This document shows positions 10,748 to 19,964 of a stretch of 21,724 nt of DNA, one piece after another. This DNA is from Apostichopus parvimensis (taxonomy: Eukaryota; Echinodermata; Holothuroidea; Aspidochirotida; Stichopodidae). Location: contig KN883815.1 in NCBI GenBank assembly GCA_000934455.1, forward strand, positions 79,687 through 101,410, written 5' to 3'. Below the pieces are notes generated by a model, which was not told the DNA's origin, did not search any database, and saw only the letters and a program-made list of their open reading frames with translations. The position numbers were made by a program, and so were the translations under genes. Positions within the stretch are counted from its first letter, which is position 1. Every line of letters begins with the position of its first letter.

Positions 10748-10805
10748 GAGATCCTGCTTTGATCGACAAGTCAGGCCAACTTACTTTTACACATTCTCTT
10801 ACACA
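10748..10805 (+). mobile_element. Penelope terminal-repeat fragment
   Basis: In plus orientation this reads 'gagatcctg...', then 'gtcaggccaacttactttta' and on into 'cattctcttacac'. The middle is the reverse complement of the terminus at 15121-15165, and the 'acattctcttacac' end matches the reverse complement of 6060-6075. It lies in the 3' UTR of the plus-strand receptor gene. The hammerhead GAAAC is altered to GACAAG here, so this copy should be inactive. Confidence 0.65.
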
Positions 10806-10842
10806 GGCTCCTTGGTGCATAACCAGTTTGCTAGGTTTAATT

Positions 10843-10848
10843 TTTATT
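10843..10848 (-). terminator. Poly(A) signal AATAAA (minus)
   Basis: A minus-strand AATAAA lies about 80 nt past the stop of the possible last exon of the two-Ig gene (10925). It sits within 20 bp of the plus-strand signal at 10859, as expected for convergent genes sharing a terminal region. Confidence 0.3.
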
Positions 10849-10858
10849 TTTGAAGAAA

Positions 10859-10864
10859 AATAAA
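10859..10864 (+). terminator. Poly(A) signal AATAAA (plus)
   Basis: A plus-strand AATAAA sits 172 nt after the stop of the receptor tail exon. It is the first clear hexamer downstream of that stop. Confidence 0.4.
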
Positions 10865-10924
10865 AAATCTTAAGGGGGAGCTTTAAGTTTGTACATATTG
10901 ACAAACATAACATATACTAGTCTA

Positions 10925-11007
10925 CTAAAGTAATGCTTTTCTGAAGTTTTCAATATGGTCATATACACTATGGATCGTTAAAGAGCTAATGGCAGTTTCC
11001 TGTACAC
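10925..11007 (-). CDS. Possible last exon of two-Ig gene
   Basis: From an acceptor AATACCAG the frame joins Ig 2 in phase 1 (T+GT gives Cys). It runs 26 residues (VQETAISSLTIHSV ... FRKALL) to a TAG. Minus-strand AATAAA follows at 10843. The acceptor has a poor pyrimidine tract and the segment has no known domain, so this is only the best local candidate. Confidence 0.25.
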
Positions 11008-12672
11008 CTGGTATTGTATTTACCAATACATCATATGTCAATGTTAATTTTAAGCAGCAATCTTTACAACTTAAATATTTGTTACTATCTATTGCAAATG
11101 TATGAATTCAAATGTACACTGGTAGGAATTACACTTACATAAAATATTCAGCTTAGCTCTTGCGGACACCTGTCCTAAATCTATTAACAAACATTCCAAA
11201 GTTCCGCTGTTGTAACTTCGCTTGAAAACAAATGAAATGGCATTGCACGTGGTATATATTCCATGCTGATAAGTATACCTTGGTGTAGAAGATCTAATGG
11301 GAAATGTGTTGTTGTCTATCAACCATGAAAACGCAGGACGGTAATGGTGGTTAGAATATTGTAAACAGCACTCTGCTACGACATAATTTTCACTCTCGAC
11401 AGGAATCTTCTTTTGTTCTATTTCTGGTTTACCTGTAACGTATGAATGAACGTTACACTGATAGTGTACTTCTATTGAATATTTGTAAATACGCATGTGT
11501 CAAATCATAGAGTAACATAAAGGAAATACATGTCTCACCAAGCAACATAAATGGGTAGTATGGGGCAGTGTTCATAGAGAACACATAAAATAAAATAAAA
11601 TACAATTTGACGAATGATATTTCTGGTAAGCATTTTGGAAATATTTAAATCAAAACAGGTGCTTGTGTTTGAAACGCAAATTATGTAACAAACCTCAAAC
11701 TAGACCTAAGACATTGTACTGAAAGCTAATATATAGACAACAAGTTACATGACTCATATATGAGCATTGATTAACTGTTCAACATATAGCAATTTCATTT
11801 GTGTTTGGAAGAAAGTCTTTGGTAGAGAGCTTCAAAACTTAACTGTTCATTTAAATCATCGCTATGGAAAGTATAAAGAGGTTATGAAGTTAGCCACGCT
11901 ATACGTTAATTTGCCAAGTTGTGGTCCACATGATAACCTGTACAGTGTAAAATAAGCTAACATTATACGCAAGAAGATGCTTTGTGAATATAGCTCTCTT
12001 TCAAAATAATTGATCTTCATGTAAGTTTGATTAGTTGACTGTTCAACATTAGTAAAACTGAGTGTTCCATACATATAAACAATATACATAATATATATTA
12101 TATAAATCAAATTGAGTTGATCAGAAGGACATACACTGATATCATAGTTACCTTGTACGTTTAAAATCCATGTATGTTCCTCTGGTAATCCCTCAACAAG
12201 ATATGATTTGGCACAAGTATAAGTACCTGAGTCTTCAAATGTGATATCCAATTGTAGAACTATGTCGACCAACAACTTTTGAGGAATAATCGTTGGAGTC
12301 ATGACGAAGCACAGGGGCCCCTTCTAATTGCCAAGTTATTATAAAGTCAGATTTTTTTGCTACTCAAAGTAGCAAGTTCCAGAGGCCATTCCTCCCAAGT
12401 CAGATAACGTTGTTGATGTGTCATTGTTGGCTTCTGGTAAGCAGAATATATATGTAGGCCTATTATGAATTAATTAACATCGGGAATTAAAGCACCAAAA
12501 ATATGTATTTAACTAAAATGAGAAATAGATATCGGAGGGGTGTAGTTGAATGTATATGTTAGAGAGAACAAACATGAATATACTTACCAGAAAAGGTTAT
12601 GCTTGATCTGCTTGTCAACAATATGATTGAGTGAAGAAAAAGATGGCAACAATTTACTTCTAATTGTCGCAT
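10925..12672 (-). CDS. Two-Ig-domain secreted or membrane protein (split gene)
   Basis: On the minus strand, a signal-peptide exon (12588-12672), Ig exon 1 (12152-12433) and Ig exon 2 (11139-11432) join in phase 1 at every junction. That is the standard one-domain-per-exon arrangement of Ig superfamily genes. Exon lengths 85, 282 and 294 nt fit. After Ig 2 a donor GTAAGT leads on. The best nearby continuation is a short last exon at 10925-11007, which would make a secreted protein of about 245 residues. If that exon is wrong, a transmembrane or kinase part may lie elsewhere. Ig exon 1 contains two compensating frame breaks with stops between them, so the gene is either a pseudogene or the assembly has indel errors here. 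Role unknown; cell-surface or humoral recognition is the usual role of such proteins. Confidence 0.55.
11139..11432 (-). CDS. Two-Ig gene exon 3: Ig-like domain 2
   Basis: The exon is 294 nt and intact. It starts at CAG/GT (completing Gly from the previous exon) and ends at donor GTAAGT, phase 1 at both ends. It has a B-strand Cys pair (VAECCLQ), C-strand Trp (AFSWLIDNN), an E/F region (ISFVFKRSYNSGTLEC) with the second Ig Cys, and a G-strand ending ARAKLNIL. The usual D-x-G-x-Y-x-C is relaxed to Y-x-S-G-x-L-E-C. It starts with GKPEI, a typical inter-domain Pro turn. A distant similarity to the broken Ig at 18795-19067 is visible (SWL.xNN, PR.Y, spacing to Cys). Confidence 0.65.
12152..12433 (-). 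pseudogene. Ig-like domain 1 exon, frame-broken
   Basis: An acceptor (CTGCTTACCAG) opens an exon of 282 nt ending at donor GTAACT. The domain is readable in three pieces. The first runs to the B-strand Cys (ASGTCYFE). The second is in a shifted frame with the C-strand Trp (FIITWQLEGAP). The third returns to the original frame at DITFEDSGTYTC, the classic D-x-G-x-Y-x-C signature, and ends WILNVQG. One base appears missing near 12369 (beside an A7 run) and one extra near 12247, so exon length stays a multiple of three. Read straight through, the exon has TAG and TAA stops. This is either decay or two local sequence errors. Confidence 0.6.
12588..12672 (-). CDS. Two-Ig gene exon 1: signal peptide
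   Basis: The ATG at 12670-12672 opens MRQLEVNCCHLFLHS followed by a hydrophobic IILLTS core. The exon ends in phase 1 at a strong donor, GTAAGT (12582-12587). The core is short and mildly polar, so secretion prediction is moderate, but the position just before an Ig exon supports it. Confidence 0.5.
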
Positions 12673-12699
12673 CGTGAAGTTGACTTAACCTTATGAGAA

Positions 12700-15050
12700 C
12701 TTTTGTCTGTTGAAGGTTTGTGTGTATGTTGGTTCTTCCCGTGTGTTAGTATTTTATTTCATCTGTGACTGCTAGAATTATTAACCATATAAAATGCGTC
12801 ACAGTGCCCAATCTTGCTCAAAAAGTACATAAACAAAGTTGTTATTACTTTCGCTTCTGTGCAACAAGTGCATTTATTGTGTGCCAATCTCCGGGAGGAA
12901 CCCCTTTGGCTTTTAATGTTCCAGTCCCCACATTCTAGAGTTTCCTATCAAAATACTAATGAACCAAACATTTCCAGATTTAGATACTACTAACATAGGA
13001 AATTGACATATTTTAAAAGAGCCGCTAAGAGTTTTTGTCGTTCATAGCTTTGTAATACCCTTTTTAATGCTCTCCTGATTATGATAAATTAAATCATTAC
13101 ATTTGTGAAAACGTAAATGTTTAGTGTAATTGGCAGTTTATGTTTAACATGATTTATCATTCAAGGGAAAGGGTGAATTTTTGTTGCTGGAAGGAATGCT
13201 AATCTGAGAAGATATCGGTAACTGTTGATCCAGCAGTTCCATATTAAGTTTTTATTTTCTAGTGCATAAGTAGTTAGTAATCAAAAGCAATTGCTCATTA
13301 ACTCGAACTTTATCGAATCGCCACGGTAAAGTTTCCTCCTCTTTAACATGTACACAGAGCCGAAGATCTTCAGATCGTTGAGTGTATAATGATTTCAGTT
13401 TCTATACACAATTAACAATTACACTTTTTGGTTGAAGTATAGCTATTGTTTGAATAGTGAAAACAAGTCCAAAATTTACGAAAAGTGACTAATGCCAACA
13501 CCGCCCCCAAAGACACAAATAAATTAAAGGAGAAGAACATGGACGTAAAAGTGTGCAGAGAAGGGTCAAGGTGCAAAGCCATTATCAGAAATATGCGTTA
13601 TGTGTTAAGAGCTGGAATTGGTTCATTTATAAGAACATAGATCATCTTATTGTGTTAGAAAACGTATAATGTATTTGGCTTTAACAGTTTACCTAACCTA
13701 TACTGTGTTTCAGAATGTAACTCTAATTTTGGAATAATGTCGTGTAAACAATACAAAATTCTTGTTTTATTAAAAGTGTTAAGCATATATATCCTTTTAT
13801 ATATTCCTTACCCAGGTACAGTGTACATATAACGACAATGTTTATACGACAAACGTGCTCATTTCCGCCGTAGTTGTTGTTGCTGTTGATTTTTGAGAAC
13901 GTTATGTGTTGCTGCAAAACCAAAAAGAAATTTCGCTTGAAGTTGTTAATTCATTTTGCATTTTACAAATGATTGCTAGTAATATGAGAATTTACTGAAG
14001 TAGCACAAAGTTGCAAGTATTAAAATGAGAAATTAAAAAACCTCTAAATTTGGCCTTTGGGGTAAAGACTCTTGTAACGGTTACGTTATGTAATTCAAGA
14101 CAGTTTAGAATATAGTGTACTCTATAGCATGGGATATTGCCATTTACATATGCATTAGCTAGACGATATTGATATTGTATATGGAATATTAGTAACTATC
14201 AGACAGCCATATACTGGTATTCATTGTTTTATAGTATGCTTTGATTGCTTACTTACGGTTCATTGGCCGGTTGTTGCTTTCATGTATTTTTTCCTAGATT
14301 ATTACGTCACCATGGACTCATGGCACTTATTATGAATTAAATTGTTCACGGCTGCAAAACTACATCACAATAGCATGCTATTTTGGGGCAAGGATATTTC
14401 CAAGATGATAGATGTGTCGCAAGTTCCTGCTTGCAGGAGGACCTAAAACACAAACATCCTAATGGAGATGATTAGCTTACTTGGAGAGGAATTGTCTGTG
14501 TCCATTTACAATTTTTTAGGTTAATAGGAATAATTTCAATTTACTAATATGAGATCGTCCCGAGGCGGTATTCATGATTCCTTAAAGGAAGGATATGTGG
14601 ATGGAGATGGGAAATGCACTTATTTGACTTTAAGATGACGTTTACTCATTGTAGAGGAATCCCATGTTGGGTATTACCAATTGAGTCCATAAAACGTCAA
14701 GCTTATTTTGAGGAATCAAATTGCAATCCGTTATTTTATTGTTAAATAAACCGATTAAAGGTCGTTATTTTTAAAAATTGTATTCTGCACATCGAAGTGA
14801 CTTTTTCTTACAGTAATAGACTAGTCTGCCAAATTTGCAGACTTTGTGACATTTTCTGCTACTAGTATTCCATTTCATTTGAGTTTTTCCCAGAGAACAA
14901 TAACAAAAATATGACGGTTTACCTCGTATGGATAAAATAACCGTGCCGTTAAATTATTTCATATATTCTTTATTGTAAACACGACCTAACTGACACGTTT
15001 TGGCACTTGGTAATCAATTTACTTTAACTAAGTCATGAATGTATCTGCTT
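12700..15050. other. Intergenic, no supported gene
   Basis: No frame here has a domain or matched splice pair. A donor-like minus-strand GTAAGT near 14253 follows a very short open stretch, too little to call an exon. It presumably includes the promoter of the two-Ig gene, but no clear element stands out. Confidence 0.4.
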
Positions 15051-15139
15051 GCGAGGAAATTATAGACTGGGAATTATTTTTGTTTGTGTTATCGGACGGT
15101 TCGCTTTGTTACTGAATAATTGTGTAAAAGTAAGTTGGC

Positions 15140-15180
15140 CTGACGTTTCGATCCTAGTAGGATCTTTTTCAAAGGCTAAA
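15140..15180 (-). ncRNA. Degenerate hammerhead ribozyme core in Penelope terminus
   Basis: On the minus strand a 15-base hairpin (GATCC, loop TACTA, GGATC; plus 15150-15164) is followed at once by GAAAC and GTC. These are the stem II, GAAA and cleavage-triplet elements of a hammerhead. The upstream CUGAUGA box should precede the hairpin; here it reads CTTTGAA, so activity is doubtful. Hammerheads in Penelope-like terminal repeats are established knowledge. Copies at 6088-6120 (box CTGTAGA) and 10748-10780 show other damage. Confidence 0.5.
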
Positions 15181-15299
15181 AGACAAGTAACAGTAACAGA
15201 CGGGACAAAAACACGCACATAATACAGACAGGTTAATGAGCATGGTGAGCACAAAGAGATAGATGTGAGGGGATTAGTAGACAAGGGATGGAGAGGAGA

Positions 15300-15965
15300 A
15301 AGAAAGAAACCAACGTGTTCTCCAACTGGGGTCTCAGTCTTCATGGTGTTGACTGTGGATCTGTGACCATAGAATCGCTTCTTGAGGGTGGTTTTGGTTT
15401 CGCCAACATACTGCATGCCGCAAACTCTTCAAGAGATCAGATATATGACATTAGTGGTTGTGCAAGTGATGTGACCCTTAGTCTTGTGTGTGAGTTGCAT
15501 GCTGTGGCTGGTGATGGAATTGGATTCAATAATGTGGTGGCTGCAGATGATGCATCTCGAAGTACGATCACATTTGAAAGTATCATGCTGAATGGGTGTA
15601 GGGTTAGAAGTTAGATGTGGAACAGCAGCACGCACAAGAAGGTCTCGTAGGTTGAGGGGTTGTCTGTAGGCGATGATGGGTTTTTCAGGGACGGCTCGTT
15701 GGAGTCTTTCTGAAGTGAGGAGAATGTTGTGGTTGTTAGAGGTGATTTGCTGAAGAGGAGGAAGATTTGGGTGGAAAGTAACAACCAGGGGGAGCTTGTT
15801 GTCGCAATCTCGTCCCTTTTTGTTCTTCACTGCCAAAGTAGATGATCTGGAAAGGGAGCGGACTCTCTGAATGGCTTCATGCACCCTTCTGGCACTATGG
15901 CCCCTGGCAGTAAGGTGTTTTCCAAAGCATCTGTATGGCAAATGAAAGAAGAATTGTAAGAGCAA
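15300..15965 (-). pseudogene. Penelope linker and truncated GIY-YIG endonuclease
   Basis: The piece starting after the frame break at about 15965 carries the basic linker (GRDCDNKLPLVVTFHP) and a zinc-binding Cys/His cluster (KCDRTSRCIICSHH). It then enters the GIY-YIG fold as VIYLIS. A TGA at 15429-15431 replaces the expected Cys codon of the second CxxC-like motif (normally CKKC, here stop-RVC). The YVG half and the catalytic Arg segment (KKRFYGH) follow in the same frame. The distal part with the catalytic Glu is absent, replaced by terminal-repeat sequence. Target nicking would be lost. Confidence 0.75.
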
Positions 15966-16119
15966 ATGGAACGAAGACGAAGTGCTTGACTGTAGGCAAT
16001 TCCAGACTTGCAGTGACGTGGATGGCAGCTTGAAGAATGGAGATGCTGGTATGCGTCTGCGGGCTTGGTGTATAAGTCTGTAGAGAGAGAACCGTGTTCC
16101 TTGCGATCAGTCACATCGA

Positions 16120-16691
16120 GAAAGTTAACCTGTTGGTGAGAGTAATCGGGGTGAATTTGATGGTGCTGTGGAAAGAATTGATGTGATCGATAAAGGTGAG
16201 CAGGCTATCCTCATCACTGGTCCAAACGAAGAATATGTCATCAATGTAGCGCCACCAGATAAGAGGACGGCAGGGAGCTGTACTGAGCATGCATTCTTCA
16301 AGCATGACATAAACAGGCAAGCAACGAAAGGAGCCATCCTGGTACCAATGGCAGTCCCGTGTCTTTGAAGGTAATGCTTGTTCATGAACGTGAAGTTGTT
16401 TTGGGTGAGAACCTGTTGCATGAGAACTTTGATGTCAGAGATGGGTGGACAAGGGTGGACCTTCTTAGACAGGGCTGCACACGTGGCTGTTATACCTTCA
16501 GCATGAGGGATATTAGTGTAAAGAGAAGTGACATCGAAAGTACCGATGATGGCTGTACTAGGGAATTGGTTCTTGATATCTTCAAGTTTCCGAACGAAAT
16601 CTGGAGTGTCATGGATGTAAGAGTTAATCTGAGGAACTAGAGGTTTGAGGAAGTGGTCCACAAACAAGGATATCTTCTCGGTGGGGACCAA
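16120..16691 (-). pseudogene. Penelope reverse transcriptase core, frameshifted
   Basis: RT domain of the element above; it copies element RNA to DNA at a nicked target. Motif A region is in FDVTSLYTNIP, then GTAIGTRMAP. After a frame break near 16305-16316 comes the catalytic YIDD at 16237-16248, inside WWRYIDDIFFVW. The Asp pair is intact although the frame is not. A second break near 16115-16125 precedes the thumb piece starting TDRKEHGSLSTDLY. Each frame alone covers only part of the domain. Confidence 0.85.
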
Positions 16692-17516
16692 TTGCCTGAG
16701 ATGATAGGCCTACCAGGGTTAACAGACTTGTGGATTTTGGGTAGAAGATAAAACCTGGCTGCCTTACAGTCTGTGTGAGAAAGAAAAGAAAAAGCCTTCT
16801 TAGAGATCTGGTTGTGCTGGTATTATCAATGATGGTCTGTTTTATCTGCTGGGAGAAAATAACTGTGGGATCAGAATCAAGAAGAATGTAAATATCACTG
16901 TTGGGGAGATGACGCATGGCTTCCTTGATGTAGTCCTGTCGATCCTGGATGACAACTGCAGAACCTTTGTCGGCTGGCTTAATGATAATGTCACTGCGAG
17001 ACATCAGTGAGGAGAGTGATGTCGCTATCTAAGGACGATTGGCAGTGTTTCGTGAGGATGTTGATGAGACGGATGGAGGTGTTGTGTAAGACTCGGTTCC
17101 ATTCTCTCTGGAGTCCTGGAAGGAGTGTTCCTAGTGCCGGTTGTTGTGAAACCTGTAGTCCTGAGGGAATAATGCGGGAGAGAGAGTAGAACTGAATAAT
17201 TATTATAAATAGAGAGACGAAAGTGGTACAGTCTGTGGCATTCATTACGCAACGGTGCTGGGCAAACGTCTCCATCTGATTTCTCTACAATAATAAAAAC
17301 AACGAGAACGGCTTAGGAAAGTCCACATAGCCGGCATTGCTTAAGAATCAAACATCGAACTTGTTCAACAAAAGAACCACACCCGAACATCTATTACCAA
17401 AACTCAAAGCAAAGCATCTCTTTCACGTGATTCATTTTACCCGGTGATAGAAAATAACAGTTTTCATTCTCAGGTAGAATAAACACCTTACGGGAAAACG
17501 TAAATACGGAAGTTTA

Positions 17517-17560
17517 CGCCCATTAAAAGCCCCATTGATTTACACACTAAATCACAAAAG
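17517..17560. repeat. 44-bp dispersed repeat, copy 1
   Basis: It matches 19917-19960 with about six mismatches. The two share 'tacacactaaatcacaaa' exactly and lie exactly 2400 bp apart in the same orientation. They flank the decayed receptor pieces. Origin unknown. Confidence 0.6.
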
Positions 17561-17863
17561 TAATGTAATCCCTAAGTCTATAGAGAAGCTCTCATTAGCT
17601 AAACGCTACCCGTCACTGGATAGCTGACAATTTGGCAATTCATGGCATTACCAATGGTTTGTATCGTGACAATGCATATTATTGGCTACGAGAGCCTGAA
17701 GTTTTCGTCACTTGTAAAACAAACCCCTTAACTCAGCAGTAAACAAGTTTCGTACGCTGCTCATGGGAGGGCTGAAGTGGTCTAAAATTGTGTCCATTGG
17801 CCCAATTTTGCACAACATGTACTTCCACTCATGCTCTTTAACATCCAAGCTACAAAAAAAGTC

Positions 17864-18313
17864 CTAATTGATAACATATGAAGAAAAGTTGTTATTCTGC
17901 TGCTTGTTGGCACCTTTGCTGTTTACAGCATAAGTTTGGAAATCCCAAACATATTGTAGCATAGCAAGTGTTAAAGTTAAAGACATAATTTGACAAGCAA
18001 CTTGTAACCAAAATGTGATATAGTGAAGGACGGGGATGACACAAATGTAACGGTATCTATACGTTGGTAGTATAGCGATCGATCTGAGTAGTTCGCTGTT
18101 AGAGAGTAACTTGTTTAAAGCGCTTTTGAGAACGACCCAGTCATTCAGATTTACAAATGTAAGTAAACCGTATTTCTTTCTCTTAAAATGCGAACGACAA
18201 TATGTACACCAGGAAAGCTGACAACGCTCCAAATCGCAACTACTAAGTCCCTCTGGAAGTCGTTGTTTGATCTTCATATCATCGTCTTGCTCTTTAACGG
18301 TAGCTTGATGCAT
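17864..18313 (-). pseudogene. Possible kinase-like receptor fragment
   Basis: A 149-residue minus-strand frame. Its middle reads NLNDWVVLKSALNKLL, then LLRSIAILP, then YICVIPVLHYITFWLQ. This is the rhythm of a tyrosine-kinase N-lobe (helix C, strands 4-5 and hinge) without the catalytic Lys context. Later VWDF could be a relic of DFG. The segment before it (DDDMKIKQRLPEG) would suit a juxtamembrane region. It sits directly downstream of the broken Ig exons on the same strand, as expected for an Ig-domain receptor kinase. The match is loose and could be chance. Confidence 0.25.
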
Positions 18314-18794
18314 TTGAGTTTTTGTCTATTGTTATTTCCACTTGTAAGTTGCAAATTAGATTTAAGACATTTCAAGGGTATTGTTTCTTATATAAGTTTA
18401 CAACTTTTCCAGTTCTGTCCTGTTACCAGTAAACTATGTAAACAGTTTTATTATTTTGTCAAAGTTATAACATGGCTATAAAATTGTTTCAATGGCATTG
18501 CTTCAAAGATATTTGAAATTAATGTTTTTAGTCTCTATGGATACTTTTCTTAAATAATGTTGTTTCTTTTACAAATAAGAACATTTCCTTTACTCTGATC
18601 AGATACCGCGATATCACTAATTGCTGGCTTTTCGATCAATGCTCTCGACGATCACTCCAAGTGCTTGAAGAATGTTTAGAGAGCAACAAAACTAATTCAA
18701 TTCTGCCCGCTAGAGCCATGAACATAGAGGTACAGACATTGCTAGATATTCTTGAATAAGATTCAAATATATTCTGTTTAAGTTTCTTCTTTTT

Positions 18795-19067
18795 GTCTTG
18801 TTCTGTTTTAACGTAAGAAATACATTCCTTGGATACATATCCACGCGCAACACAAATATAATTGTCTTTACAAATAAATGTTGTAACTAGGAAAGCTGGA
18901 AACTTAACATAACATGCTTTGACATACTGCATGTTTGCGTACATGCGAGGTATAAAAAAGTCAACGTACAAGTTATTGCAAAGAAGCCAACTGTAGTTGA
19001 AATCAGGATTTCGCATCCCGATTTAAAACTGACAATTATATTTTCTGTCACACTCATTGCATATTAC
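18795..19067 (-). pseudogene. Decayed Ig-like domain (paralog)
   Basis: After an acceptor-like AACAACAG the frame gives a B-strand Cys (KYNCQF). An in-frame TAA at 19023-19025 follows, then NPDFNYSWLLCNN with the C-strand Trp, IPRMYANMQ and DNYICVARG with the second Cys. Spacing and residues (SWL.xNN, PR.Y, Cys at +46/47) track the intact Ig 2 of the gene at 11.1-12.7 kb. The stop between Cys and Trp shows decay. The same strand's other frame could read a hydrophobic helix from 19010 on, which I take as chance. Confidence 0.4.
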
Positions 19068-19587
19068 CTGTTGTTATGTTGCTCTGAAAAGATTGATTAT
19101 ATACAAGAAGAAACAGGAAATAAAATATGTAGCTCAACAGTCGAATGATGCCATTAATGTTGAATGTAAAGTTCCGAATGTCAATGTCTACCTGTTAAAG
19201 ATCATGCCGGTACTCATTATGTAGTCACAGTCTGAGTAAGGTTGTAAAGCCTTGTATCATCTCAACCAAGTAAGATCATCTGGTGTTTTCTATTCACATA
19301 ATTAAAATATCTGCATCGATCTACATATTAAGAGATGTATGGAGTTAGATTTAATGCTATATATTCATTTTAGAATACGTTGCAGGAAGTTAAAAGCTAA
19401 AGATGATCCAAATTGTTCCTTTATGTTCAATATAATTTGTTTTCCTCCTTCATTCGAAACATGGTTTAAGAGTAAATCCACAATTTCCGATTGAAATCGT
19501 GGACTATACTCAGAGAACAACTTCTAAGTACTTTCTCTTCCCATTACAAACCAAATCCTTCTTCTCTAACATAGCAGAAATTACAGC

Positions 19588-19771
19588 TTATAAAGTGATA
19601 TACATGTTCCAGTGTTTTCTGTGATCCCAAATCAAGCGTTTGAAAGTTTGGTATACTATCTTACCATTTTCTTTCAGTAGCACCCAGGACTTGACTGACA
19701 AATGACATAACAGTTTGTACTTTTTGCTACAACATTCGTCACTTCTGCTGGTATGCCAGTAATCAACAATT
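19588..19771 (-). pseudogene. Decayed Ig-like domain, second piece
   Basis: A very good acceptor (TGTGTCCCCATTTCAG) opens a phase 1 frame starting ITGIPAEVTNVVAKS then NCYVICQSSPG. This is an Ig A/B-strand pattern with inter-domain Pro and Cys, ending at a TGA at 19674-19676 where a Trp (TGG) would be expected. Two further stops follow in the same frame. A competing frame at the same place is longer but lacks an Ig pattern from the acceptor. It is probably an upstream domain of the same dead gene as 18795-19067. Confidence 0.4.
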
Positions 19772-19916
19772 CTGAAATGGGGACACAATATTTGTGTCAT
19801 ATAACTTGTAAAGTTATATCTGATACAGTACCACGTCGTTATACTTGCGGTAAATTAATTGTAAACAGTGCCACCATTTGACAAGCAAGAAACTAATAAA
19901 TTATAAAGGTATCATA

Positions 19917-19960
19917 CGCCTATTAAAAACCCCAACGACTTACACACTAAATCACAAACG
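19917..19960. repeat. 44-bp dispersed repeat, copy 2
   Basis: Partner of 17517-17560, same orientation. Beyond the 44 bp the flanks do not align, so it is not part of a longer tandem duplication visible here. Confidence 0.6.
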
Positions 19961-19964
19961 TTGG

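Larger units (their letters stand above)
15119..17275 (-). mobile_element. Degenerate Penelope-like retroelement
   Basis: Minus-strand pieces read, in order: an N-terminal region (from METFAQHRC), the block SRSDIIIKPADKGSAVVIQD, a pre-RT helix region (LSLFVDHFLKPLVPQ-type), RT core (FDVTSLYTNIPHAEG; GTRMAPFVACLF; WWRYIDDIFF), thumb (LSTDLYTKPAD), a Cys-rich linker (FKCDRTSRCIIC) and the start of a GIY-YIG endonuclease (MQYVGETKTTLKKRFYGH). These are diagnostic of EN+ Penelope-like elements. Breaks occur near 17000, 16690-16800, 16310, 16120 and 15965, plus a TGA at 15429-15431. The GIY-YIG domain stops after about 40 residues, where it runs into terminal sequence near 15305. The element is dead. 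It lies directly downstream of decayed receptor exons and may have helped break that gene. Confidence 0.85.

Noticed and set aside
10115..10913. Long minus-strand frames over the tail exon, including Leu/Pro- and Thr-rich repeats
   Set aside because: Antisense of the 84-bp coding repeat. The plus frame has the acceptor, phase match and sensible composition.
15288..15614. Plus-strand frames across 15.3-17.2 kb
   Set aside because: Antisense shadows of the Penelope coding region, which is clearly on the minus strand.
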